Position numbers and translations under genes: made by a program. A model generated the notes under the pieces. That model worked only from the letters and a program-made list of their open reading frames with translations, was not told the DNA's origin and ran no database searches. From positions 682,001-746,000 of the forward strand of contig NZ_JAAAML010000001.1 in NCBI RefSeq assembly GCF_024105735.1: a stretch of 64,000 nt of DNA, given 5' to 3'. Source of the DNA: Parahoeflea alexandrii. GTDB taxonomy: Bacteria; Pseudomonadota; Alphaproteobacteria; Rhizobiales; Rhizobiaceae. Shown here in pieces: positions 26,451 through 34,355 of this stretch (the stretch's first letter is position 1; every line of letters starts with the position of its first letter).

Positions 26451-27428
26451 TCAGGGCCGGATCAGGACCTTGCCCGATTTGCCCGGGGTCAGCGAGGCCT
26501 TGACCGCGTCAGTGACGTTGTCGAGGCTGAACTCTCCGCCCGAGGGCAGCTTCATCTTGCCGTGGGCAGCGAGTGTGACCAGTTCGGTGATCAGGCGGAC
26601 CTTTTCGTCGGCGGCCATCTCGCTTGAGACGCGGGAACCCCAGAAACCCTTGACGGTCAGGTGGTTGGTGATCATCGAGCCGGCGCGCAGTTCGAGCGGC
26701 TGGCCTGTGGCGGTGCCGAAGACCACCAGCAGGCCACTCACGCCGAGCAGGTCGGCGATGTCGGCGACGATCGGTCCACCGACGGAATCGATAGCGGCCT
26801 GGGCGCCGTCCTTGCCGACGATCTCGCGGGCGCGCTTGCGCCAGCCGTCCTGATCGGTCGACAGCACGTTTTCCATGCCTAGCGCTTCGAGTTCGGCGAC
26901 GGCTTCAGCGCGGCGCACCAGATTGACGGTGGTGATGCCGCGGGCGCGGGCGAGATCGGCAAAGATCTTGCCAACGGCGCCGTTGGCGGCGGTCTGGATG
27001 ACCGTGTCACCTTCCTTCACCTCAAGGAATTCCAGCAGCGAGATGGCGCTGAACGGCATGGCGATCAGCTGCGCGCCGGCCTCGTCGGAAATCACGTCCG
27101 GCAGCGGCAGCACGCCGGCGGCGGAGGCGGTGAAATACTCGGCCCAGGTGCCGATCTTGCCGGCATTGACGACGCGCTTGCCGATCATGGCCGCATCGAC
27201 GCCTTCGCCGACCGCCTCTATCATGCCAACCGCCTCGGAGCCGCCCAGCGCCGGCAGCTCGGGCTTGTAGCCATAGGTGCCGCGGATGGTCCAGAGGTCG
27301 TGATTGTGGATCGGCGACAGGATGGTGCGGATCAGGACTTCGCCGGGTTTGGGCTCGGGACGGGGCACATCCTTGACGATCAGGACCTCGGCGGGCTCGC
27401 CGAATTGCGTGTAGGTTGCAGCTTTCAT
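26451..27428 (-). CDS. Zinc-type/quinone oxidoreductase (MDR superfamily)
   Basis: A 325-residue medium-chain dehydrogenase/reductase from the ATG 27428, preceded by AAAGGAATTTGTC. The GroES-like domain (KPGEVLIRTILSPIHNHDLW, about residues 27-46) lacks the catalytic Cys/His zinc site, as in quinone oxidoreductases. The Rossmann region carries QTAANGAVGKIFADLARARG (about 145-165), of the AxxGxVG type. It reduces quinones or enoyl carbonyls with NADPH. It is downstream of a tetR gene on the same strand with 61 bases between, so the pair is probably one operon induced by an electrophile. Confidence 0.9.
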   Translation of the reverse strand: MKAATYTQFGEPAEVLIVKDVPRPEPKPGEVLIRTILSPIHNHDLWTIRGTYGYKPELPALGGSEAVGMIEAVGEGVDAAMIGKRVVNAGKIGTWAEYFTASAAGVLPLPDVISDEAGAQLIAMPFSAISLLEFLEVKEGDTVIQTAANGAVGKIFADLARARGITTVNLVRRAEAVAELEALGMENVLSTDQDGWRKRAREIVGKDGAQAAIDSVGGPIVADIADLLGVSGLLVVFGTATGQPLELRAGSMITNHLTVKGFWGSRVSSEMAADEKVRLITELVTLAAHGKMKLPSGGEFSLDNVTDAVKASLTPGKSGKVLIRP

Positions 27429-27489
27429 GACAAATTCCTTTGGTTTGCCTGCTTCGTGCAGGATTCCGCGATGGAAAGAAGATGGGGCT

Positions 27490-28077
27490 TCAGGCGAAGA
27501 ACCGGCGCCTGGTGTCGGCGAGCGCCTGTTCAAGCGGTTCGGGCCGCCGCGAGAGCTTGGCTATGATCGCGGCTCCCAGCCACTGGCTGTAGAGCAGGGC
27601 GGCGGCCGTCTCGGGGTCCGGTTGCGGGATGACCGAGCCGTCCCCGGCGCCCTCGCGCAACAGGATCGCAAGCCGGCCGCAGACGGCGGCGACGCCCTCG
27701 TCGAGGATCTTGCGCATGTTCTCCGACAGGTCGGCAATCTCGGCGGCAAGCTTGACCACCAGGCAGCGGTCGGCCATCGATCCGGCATCGCCTGCAAGTG
27801 CTGCGCTGAAAAAACTGTCGAGACGTTCGGCAGCGGGTTGCGGACGGGCGATGATGGCGTCGAGGGCTGCAAGGTAGTCCTCGACATAGGCGTGGAGCAT
27901 GTCGCAGCCGAAGGCCTCCTTGGAGCCGAAGTAGTGGTAGAACGACCCCTTGGGCACGCCGGAGGCGGTGAGCAGCTCGGTCAGTCCGAGGCCGCCGAAA
28001 CCCTGGGCGAGCACCAGGGCGCGGCCTTGCGAGAGGATGCGCGAGCGGGTCAGGTCTGATTTCTTCGGTGCGTTCAT
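27490..28077 (-). CDS. TetR-family transcriptional regulator
   Basis: A 195-residue repressor. The N-terminal helix-turn-helix (about residues 10-57: ILSQGRALVLAQGFGGLGL, then GVPKGSFYHYFGSKEAF) is typical. The C-terminal ligand-binding domain has a Cys in ADRCLVVKLA (about residue 104) that could sense electrophiles. The gene precedes the quinone oxidoreductase gene in the same direction. A 15-base palindrome at 28098-28112, 20 bases upstream of the start, is its likely operator, so self-repression is expected. Confidence 0.92.
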   Translation of the reverse strand: MNAPKKSDLTRSRILSQGRALVLAQGFGGLGLTELLTASGVPKGSFYHYFGSKEAFGCDMLHAYVEDYLAALDAIIARPQPAAERLDSFFSAALAGDAGSMADRCLVVKLAAEIADLSENMRKILDEGVAAVCGRLAILLREGAGDGSVIPQPDPETAAALLYSQWLGAAIIAKLSRRPEPLEQALADTRRRFFA

Positions 28078-28097
28078 GATGGCGACATAGGCAAAAA

Positions 28098-28112
28098 TAG
28101 ACCGGTCGTCTA
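28098..28112. promoter_or_regulatory. TetR operator candidate
   Basis: TAGAC-CGGTC-GTCTA is a perfect inverted repeat just upstream of the tetR start. TAGAC half-sites are typical of TetR regulators of electrophile-responsive reductases. Confidence 0.65.
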
Positions 28113-28418
28113 GTCACGATGGCGTGAGATTTCGAGGAACGGTTTTCGTGGTTGCAGGCTGTCGTCCGATTGGGCTGCCCGGGGGCCGATCTGTCCCGGC
28201 CAGCGCTTTGCCCGAGGGCCTGCTTGGTGAGGAGACGGTCAACGCTGCACCCGGTTTCGGCTTCGCTTGCCTCGCCAAGCACCGGTTCCGGTCGGTTCGA
28301 CGCGCAGGCGTGCTGAGTAAAGTTCTAGAGGCGCTTGCTCCGCTGTTGAATGGTTGGCTGCCGTGCATGGGCCCCGAAAAAGTTTTCTCAAAAGCTCAAC
28401 TTATTGCCTGGCGGTCGG

Positions 28419-28447
28419 TTGACAGGATTTCGGGGGCTGAATAAACA
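28419..28447 (+). promoter_or_regulatory. Promoter of the iron-binding protein gene
   Basis: A perfect -35 TTGACA (28419-28424) and -10 TAAACA (28442-28447) are 17 bases apart. The iron box starts inside the -10 hexamer. Confidence 0.6.
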
Positions 28448-28467
28448 TGATCGCAACTGTCATGTTT
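28443..28467. promoter_or_regulatory. RirA-type iron-responsive operator (IRO) box
   Basis: AAACATGA and TCATGTTT are perfect inverted repeats around nine bases. This contains TGA-N9-TCA, the published IRO consensus of rhizobia. Overlap with the -10 element fits repression by iron-loaded RirA. Confidence 0.7.
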
Positions 28468-28494
28468 ACATTTTCAAACCCAGGGAGGTTCCCA

Positions 28495-29526
28495 ATGGCC
28501 ATTTCGGCACCGCGCATGATCGCGCTTCTTGCTTCCGTCGCAACCTTTGCAGCGTTCGCTGCACCGGCCCAGGCTGATGATGTCGTCAACATCTATTCGT
28601 CGCGTCACTATGACACCGACGAGCGGCTCTACAGCGATTTCACCGAAGCCACCGGCATCGAGATCAACCTGATCGAGGGCAAGGAAGACGAACTGATCGA
28701 GCGGATGAAGGCCGAGGGCGCCAACAGCCCGGCGGACGTGTTCATCACCGCCGATGCGGGCCGGTTGTGGCGCGCCGACGAGGCCGGCCTGTTCCAGGCG
28801 GTGGATTCCGAAGTGCTGGAAGACCGCATTCCCGACAGCCTGCGCCATCCCGACGGCCACTGGTTCGGCATTTCCAAGCGCGCCCGGGTGATCTTCTACG
28901 ACAAGGACAAGGTGAGCGAGCCGCCGCAGACCTATGCGGCGTTGGCCGATCCGAAATACAAGGGCCTGGTCTGCACCCGTACCGGCTCCAACATCTACAT
29001 GCTGTCGCTGATGGGGGCCTATATCGCGCACAATGGCGAGGAGGCCGCGAAGACCTGGGCGCAGGGACTGAAGGACAATCTGGCGCGCGACCCGCAGGGC
29101 GGTGACACCGACCAGCTCAAGGGCATCGTCTCGGGCGAATGCGCCATTGCGGTCGCCAACACCTACTACTTTGCCCGTGGCGTCGCCGGCCAGGTCGACG
29201 GGCTGACCGAGGGCATCGACAAGATCGGCATCGTCTTCCCCGACCAGGGCGGCAACGGCACCCATGTCAACATTTCCGGCGCCGGCGTGGCTGCGAATGC
29301 GCCCAACCGCGACAACGCGGTCAAGCTGCTCGAATACTTCACCTCGGACTCCGCGCAGTCCTATTTCGCCAACGGCAACAACGAATATCCGGCGGTGCCG
29401 TCGGTGGCGGCCTCCTCGGTGGTCGAGGGCCTGGGCGAGTTTACCGCCGACACGCTGAACCTGAACGAGCTCGGCAAGAATCAGGCCCGCGCCCAGGAAA
29501 TCTACAACGAGGTCGGCTACAAGTAA
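28495..29526 (+). CDS. Fe(3+) ABC transporter periplasmic binding protein (FbpA-like)
   Basis: A 343-residue exported protein that binds ferric iron in the periplasm for ABC import. The start ATG at 28495 follows CAGGGAGGTTCCCA. Residues 1-27 form a signal peptide ending APAQA. The mature part starts VVNIYSSRHYDTDERLYSDF, the classic FbpA/IdiA opening. The paired iron-ligand tyrosines are Y224-Y225 in NTYYFARG. A RirA-type box overlaps the promoter, consistent with induction in low iron. Permease and ATPase genes do not follow. A matching permease is 19 kb away (48608-50281), and no ATPase is visible. Confidence 0.93.
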   Translation: MAISAPRMIALLASVATFAAFAAPAQADDVVNIYSSRHYDTDERLYSDFTEATGIEINLIEGKEDELIERMKAEGANSPADVFITADAGRLWRADEAGLFQAVDSEVLEDRIPDSLRHPDGHWFGISKRARVIFYDKDKVSEPPQTYAALADPKYKGLVCTRTGSNIYMLSLMGAYIAHNGEEAAKTWAQGLKDNLARDPQGGDTDQLKGIVSGECAIAVANTYYFARGVAGQVDGLTEGIDKIGIVFPDQGGNGTHVNISGAGVAANAPNRDNAVKLLEYFTSDSAQSYFANGNNEYPAVPSVAASSVVEGLGEFTADTLNLNELGKNQARAQEIYNEVGYK

Positions 29527-29584
29527 GCCCGCCGCGTGACCCATACCGCCGGGGGATAAATGACCGCTCCCCCGGCACCAGGAA

Positions 29585-29620
29585 AGGCCCGGACATTTGG
29601 CGTCCGGGCCTTTTTATTTT
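29585..29620 (+). terminator. Rho-independent terminator of the iron-binding protein gene
   Basis: AGGCCCGGAC pairs with GTCCGGGCCT, followed by TTTTATTTT, 58 bases after the stop codon. Confidence 0.88.
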
Positions 29621-29756
29621 GGGGGATTGCTCGCGCCGCCGGTGATGCAGGTCGGGCGATAGACAGATGCGATGGCGCATCTGGCAAGTGGCTTGGCGTG
29701 TAATGCATTTGGCTGGAAGACACCTTCCCTGTATCTATGGACCAACGGAGGGACCT

Positions 29757-30767
29757 ATGGAGCGATCATCCGACCATCCGACGGTACATGTGGGAAAAGT
29801 CTGGCGGCTGATGCTGGCCGATCTTGGCCTCAACGCCGTGGCTGTCTTGCGCCGTGCGGGCCTGCCAAGCGGGCTATTGGACGGTGATGGCAGCCGTATC
29901 ACGCTGGATGAATTCTATGCACTTTGGGAAAGCTTTGACGCTGAGGCGCAATCACCGACACTGGCGCTGAAACTCGGTCAGATCGAGGCGAGCGAATTCT
30001 TCGATCCTGCCTTCTTTGCGGCCATGTGCGCGCCCAATATGACCGTGGCGGGACAGCGGCTCGGCGAGTTCAAACGCCTTGTGGGAGCCTTCAGCCTTGA
30101 TGTTGAGGTGATGTCCACTGCTACGCGGTTTACTTACCGATGCAAGTATCGCCCCGATTTGCCAACGACGCTTGCGGCAACCGAGATCGTTTTCCTCATC
30201 AATTTGCTGCGTCGCGCTACACGCTGGCGCGTTGTACCGAAGGATGTTTTCCTGCCATCGGCACTCCAAGAGACCTCTGCCTTCGAAGACTGGTTTGGAA
30301 GCGGGATCTCCTATGGTGACACTGCATCCTTCAGCCTCGATCCGATCGATGCGATGCGACCGTTCCTGACCCAGGACAATCAGATGTGGCAATCGTTCGA
30401 GCCCGGCTTGCGCCGCCGGATGGAGGATGCCCGCGAAGACCTGAGTACCCGTGCCCGGATCGAGAACACGCTTCTGGAACTGCTGCCGAGCGGACGGACC
30501 CAGATCGACGATGTGGCCAGCGAACTCGCGGTCAGCCGCCGGTCCCTCCAACGGCGGTTGTCCGAAGAAGGGACAACCTGGTTGGATGTCCTCAATTCCG
30601 CGCGCATGAGACTGGCACAGCATTACCTGAAGAACACAACCCTGAGTGCGGCCGAGGTCAGCTTCCTGCTTGGCTTCGAGGACCCGAACTCGTTCTTCCG
30701 GGCGTTTCGCCGCTGGACCGATGCCACGCCGGAGGCATGGCGCGAGGCTCAGCGGATGCGTGCCTAA
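29757..30767 (+). CDS. AraC-family regulator (OruR/arabinose-binding-type N-domain)
   Basis: A 336-residue regulator from the ATG 29757 with GGAGGGACCT directly upstream. The N-terminal domain (about residues 15-200) is of the type found in OruR- and ArgR-like AraC proteins. The C-terminal double HTH (about 235-336) includes VASELAVSRRSLQRRLSEEG and VSFLLGFEDPNSFFRAFRRW. It opens a same-strand cassette with DJ-1, SDR and GST genes and likely regulates it. Codon use in this cassette is less GC-rich than in flanking genes, hinting at transfer. Confidence 0.9.
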   Translation: MERSSDHPTVHVGKVWRLMLADLGLNAVAVLRRAGLPSGLLDGDGSRITLDEFYALWESFDAEAQSPTLALKLGQIEASEFFDPAFFAAMCAPNMTVAGQRLGEFKRLVGAFSLDVEVMSTATRFTYRCKYRPDLPTTLAATEIVFLINLLRRATRWRVVPKDVFLPSALQETSAFEDWFGSGISYGDTASFSLDPIDAMRPFLTQDNQMWQSFEPGLRRRMEDAREDLSTRARIENTLLELLPSGRTQIDDVASELAVSRRSLQRRLSEEGTTWLDVLNSARMRLAQHYLKNTTLSAAEVSFLLGFEDPNSFFRAFRRWTDATPEAWREAQRMRA

Positions 30768-30869
30768 GACGCTGGCACGTATCGCAAGTGTTCTGGCGCA
30801 GCCTGCGAGTGACTGGGGAGGCGGGAACACCCAAGTTGAGATCAACGCAATCGATCTCAGTGAGGAAAC

Positions 30870-31622
30870 ATGACCACGACTTCCGTTGTTCGCCGACATG
30901 CCCATGCCGACGTGGCCGGCAAGAGAGTCCTCTACATCGTCTCGAACCCCGCCACACTGATGGGGTTTCCGGTCGGTTTCTTCGCCGAGGAAATGACCGG
31001 CCCATTCTTTGACCTTATGCAGGCTGGCTGCACGGTCGACATCGTCTCGCCCAAAGGGGGAAAAGTTGAGTTTGACGGGTTCTCGGATCCTGAAAACGAG
31101 ATGACGCAATACCCCAACGACCTGATCACGCTTGGATTCAAATACCACGCGAGCTTCAGCAAGCTGATGGAGAATACGCCTTCAATCGCAGATGTCGATG
31201 TCAGCCATTATGATGCGGTTTGCGTTGCAGGCGGTGGCGGTCCGCTGATCACTTTCAAGGACGACATGGCGCTCCACAAGCTGATCGCTGATTTCTACGA
31301 AAGCGGCAAGATCATCGGTATGATTTGCCACGGCACCTGCCTGATGCTCTGGACGACGCTCAGCGACGGCACGCTGATGGCGGACGGCAAGACTTGGACC
31401 GGCTATCCCGACAGTGAAGAGGAAATGATGAACGCGGCGCTTGGAACGACGGTGAACGAATTCACCATCGAGACCGAGGCAAAGAAGAACCCGAGCACCA
31501 CCTTCGAGTCCGCCGCTCCTCTTGCACCTTTCGCAATCCGCGACGGGCAGATCATCACTGGCCAACAGCAGCACAGTACGCGGCTTTTCTCGGATCTGCT
31601 GATCGAGGCTTTGTCCGAATAG
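30870..31622 (+). CDS. DJ-1/PfpI family protein (Hsp31/glyoxalase III-like)
   Basis: A 250-residue class I glutamine-amidotransferase-fold protein. The nucleophile Cys153 is in the elbow MICHGTC. The upstream acid is likely Glu40 or Glu41 in FFAEEMTG, as in Hsp31 and YajL-type proteins. A catalytic-site His follows in TGQQQHSTRLFS. The family includes methylglyoxal-detoxifying glyoxalases and chaperones. Grouped with an SDR and a GST under an AraC regulator, aldehyde detoxification is the best inference. It is 102 bases downstream of the AraC gene. Confidence 0.88.
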   Translation: MTTTSVVRRHAHADVAGKRVLYIVSNPATLMGFPVGFFAEEMTGPFFDLMQAGCTVDIVSPKGGKVEFDGFSDPENEMTQYPNDLITLGFKYHASFSKLMENTPSIADVDVSHYDAVCVAGGGGPLITFKDDMALHKLIADFYESGKIIGMICHGTCLMLWTTLSDGTLMADGKTWTGYPDSEEEMMNAALGTTVNEFTIETEAKKNPSTTFESAAPLAPFAIRDGQIITGQQQHSTRLFSDLLIEALSE

Positions 31623-31667
31623 TCGGTCTAGGCTCCGCCATTATCGAAAATTCAAGGGAGTATTCAA

Positions 31668-32675
31668 ATGACGAAGGTTTTCTTGACCGGTGCGTCCGGT
31701 TTTATAGCCAAACACATCCTGCGCGAATTGCTGGCACAAGGCTATCAGGTCCGCGCCTCGATCCGGTCCGACAAGCGCAAGGAGGAGTTGCAGGGCCTGT
31801 TTCCAGACGCGTCACTGGAGTTTGCCACATTGGACCTGACCAAGGACGAAGGCTGGCAGGATGCGTTGCAAGGCTGTGATGTCTTGATGCACACGGCCTC
31901 GCCATTTCCGCTTACAGAGCCCAAAGATCCGCAAGACCTGATCCGCCCGGCGGTCGATGGCACGCTCCGCGCAATGCGCGCAGCAAAGGAGGCCGGCATA
32001 AAGCGGGTTATCCTCACATCCTCCTGCGCCGCGATCTACAAACAGGCGGGTAAGCCGAAGATGCAGCCCTCGGACGAGACCAACTGGACAAGTCCGGATG
32101 ATCCGTCCGTCGGGGCCTATGAAGCGTCCAAGACACTTGCCGAAAAAGCGGCTTGGGACTTTGTCGATGAAAACCCGGATATCGCGCTGACCACCATCAA
32201 CCCCGGTGCTGTCTTTGGACCGCCAATGGACGCGCGCTACGGATCGTCGCTTGAACTGGTCGAGCAGCTCATGACCGGCAAGGTTCCGATGGCCCCGCCG
32301 ATGGACATGGTCGCGGTGGATGTAAGGGATGTGGCGCGGATGCATGTTGCGGCCATCGATCTGGAGGCCACCAAGGGCGAGCGTTTCGCCGCCGCGAGCG
32401 GGACGCATCGCTTGCTTGAACTTGGGCGGATGCTGAAGGCATGGGATTCCGCGCTCAAGACGCCGGGCCGTGAAGCTCCCGTCTGGCTGCTCCGGATCGT
32501 GGGGCTGTTTTCCAGGGACGTCCAAGGGGTTCTCGCGAATGTTGGTCGTACCCTCGCTGTCTCTGGTGAGAAGGCCGAGAAAACCTTCGGGTTCAAATTC
32601 ATTCCGGTAAAGGACGCACTGGTCGCCTCGGCGAAAGCTGTCCAAACCTTCAAGCTGAAAGAGAAGTCCAAATGA
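31668..32675 (+). CDS. Extended SDR, NAD(P)-dependent epimerase/aldehyde reductase (DFR-like)
   Basis: A 335-residue extended SDR. The nucleotide motif GASGFIA is at residues 8-14, R34 and the neighbouring basic residues suggest NADP, and Y151-x3-K155 (YEASK) is catalytic. It resembles dihydroflavonol-4-reductase-like aldehyde reductases that act on methylglyoxal and other carbonyls. AAGGGAGTATTCAA precedes the ATG. The stop overlaps the GST start by four bases, so translation is coupled. The context suggests carbonyl detoxification, which is inference. Confidence 0.9.
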   Translation: MTKVFLTGASGFIAKHILRELLAQGYQVRASIRSDKRKEELQGLFPDASLEFATLDLTKDEGWQDALQGCDVLMHTASPFPLTEPKDPQDLIRPAVDGTLRAMRAAKEAGIKRVILTSSCAAIYKQAGKPKMQPSDETNWTSPDDPSVGAYEASKTLAEKAAWDFVDENPDIALTTINPGAVFGPPMDARYGSSLELVEQLMTGKVPMAPPMDMVAVDVRDVARMHVAAIDLEATKGERFAAASGTHRLLELGRMLKAWDSALKTPGREAPVWLLRIVGLFSRDVQGVLANVGRTLAVSGEKAEKTFGFKFIPVKDALVASAKAVQTFKLKEKSK

Positions 32676-33280
32676 TCACTGCATATCTGTGGGGCACACC
32701 CAATGGCTACAAAGTAGCCATCGCACTTGAGGAAATGGGCCTCGACTATGAGATCAACTGGGTAAACATCGGTTCAGGCGAACAGCATGATCTGGAGTAT
32801 CTGAAGATCTCGCCCAATGGAAAAATCCCCGCAATCGTTGACCACGAGACCGGGATCAGCCTGATGGAGTCGGGCGCGATTCTGCAATATCTGGCAGAAA
32901 GAACAGGCAGGTTCGGGGGCAATACCTTGCAAGAGCGCATGGCCGTGGCGCAATGGTTGCACTGGCAGATTGGCGGGCTGGGCCCGATGATGGGACAAGC
33001 CAACCATTTTCGCGGTCTGAAAGAAAAAGTCCCCTATGGCGAGACCCGCTACGGGAACGAAACCGCGCGCTTGTTTGGCGTTCTCGACCGACAGCTGGAA
33101 GGCTGCGACTATATCGCCGGTGAATATTCCATTGCCGATATGGCTGCTGTCGTCTGGGCGGGTATGGCCCCGATGATGGAAGATGAGCGCCTGACCAACT
33201 GCACCAATGTCATGGCGTGGATCAAACGCAACGTCGCCCGTCCGGCCACGGCCCGTGCAATCGCATTGTCGCCCGGCTGA
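32672..33280 (+). CDS. Glutathione S-transferase (YghU/YfcG Nu-type)
   Basis: A 202-residue glutathione transferase whose start overlaps the SDR stop (ATGA). The thioredoxin-like domain has TPNGYKVAIALEEMGLDYE (residues 9-27), with the Thr-Pro-Asn active-site loop of Nu-class disulfide-bond oxidoreductases. ISPNGKIPAIVD (about 47-58) carries the cis-Pro, and LMESGAILQYLAE contacts glutathione. The helical domain follows. As the last gene of the AraC-led cassette it may handle glutathione adducts formed by the DJ-1/SDR steps. Confidence 0.9.
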   Translation: MITAYLWGTPNGYKVAIALEEMGLDYEINWVNIGSGEQHDLEYLKISPNGKIPAIVDHETGISLMESGAILQYLAERTGRFGGNTLQERMAVAQWLHWQIGGLGPMMGQANHFRGLKEKVPYGETRYGNETARLFGVLDRQLEGCDYIAGEYSIADMAAVVWAGMAPMMEDERLTNCTNVMAWIKRNVARPATARAIALSPG

Positions 33281-33557
33281 CGCACGAATGACTGATCTGA
33301 TAACGCTGCGCAGCAGCGCCCACGTCCCGGTCTGCAAGCGGTTTTGCCGATCTTACCATTTCACTTGGGGGAGGCGAAGGACTGGAATGGGCTCATTCAG
33401 AACATTCTTTTCGTTCGGCACGAACGTCCACTCCGGGTCGAAAGCGTAAGGGTATCAGCTGCATTTCAATGACCACTGAAGTGCGCGGTATATCCACGGC
33501 CTGCCATTTGTTACAGACTCCATTCAAGCCGCCGGCACTCGCTCGCGCCGTGCCCCC

Positions 33558-34355
33558 CTAATCCGCCTTTTTGGCAGTCGCCACCGGTTCGGTCGTCAGC
33601 TTGAACTCCGCCATTTTTTCGGGCGTGAGGTAGTAAAGCCGGTCCGGCGGCGTTTCCAGTGCGTGGATCCAGAGGCCGTTGCCGATGCCCATCTCGTCGA
33701 GATGGCGGGCTATGCGCGCGGTCGTGCTCTGGGCGCCCGACATGGCCTGCTCGGGAGAGGGCTGATCCTGGCTTCCATTGAAGACCTGGTGGACGCCGAG
33801 AATGGCGTCCTGTTCCGCCTCGCGCGCGACGCCGCCGGCAAAGACCAGCGGACAGGAGGAGGCGCAGAGCGCCTTCGTCGCCACTTTGGTGTTCAGGCCC
33901 TTTTCCCGGATCAGCGCCGACATCACCAGCGCATCGGCGACAGAGCCGCCGGGCGAATTCAGCGTCACTTCTTTCACATACTCGCCGCGCGCCGCGATCT
34001 CCTCGGCGAAGCGGCCGGCGGCGCCGGGATCGATCGAGCCTTCCGCCTTGAGCTGGCCCCCGGGCAGGAGTTCGAAGCGCATCGGCTGGCGCAGGATTTC
34101 GGGCGAACTCGCCGGGTCGACCGGTGCTGTTTGCGGAACGCCATCCGTGAGCGCGGGAGGAAGCACCGGCGCGCCTGTGGTCATCGGATCGTGGCCGGGA
34201 AAGGCCGCACTTGCCTGGGTCATTTCCCTGAGATCGACGAAGAGAAAGGCGCCTGCCGCCGCCAGAAGCGTGAAGAATGCGCCACGCATCAGCAGACCGT
34301 CGTCAGCGGTAAGAAAGGCTGTCTTCAGGCGCAGGGCAAATGATGGTGATTTCAT
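33558..34355 (-). CDS. ClpP/SppA-fold membrane-anchored protease-like protein (COG3904 type)
   Basis: A 265-residue protein with one N-terminal membrane helix (about residues 23-40, RGAFFTLLAAAGAFLFVD). The rest is probably periplasmic. The crotonase/ClpP-like core shows the oxyanion segment LNSPGGSVADALVMS (about 132-146). The usual catalytic-Ser position is in KALCASSCPLVFAGG (about 161-175), where two Cys flank the Ser pair. A His in LGVHQVFNG follows. It may be a serine protease or a non-proteolytic relative. The start overlaps the stop of the upstream membrane gene by four bases, so the two are coupled. Confidence 0.8.
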   Translation of the reverse strand: MKSPSFALRLKTAFLTADDGLLMRGAFFTLLAAAGAFLFVDLREMTQASAAFPGHDPMTTGAPVLPPALTDGVPQTAPVDPASSPEILRQPMRFELLPGGQLKAEGSIDPGAAGRFAEEIAARGEYVKEVTLNSPGGSVADALVMSALIREKGLNTKVATKALCASSCPLVFAGGVAREAEQDAILGVHQVFNGSQDQPSPEQAMSGAQSTTARIARHLDEMGIGNGLWIHALETPPDRLYYLTPEKMAEFKLTTEPVATAKKAD

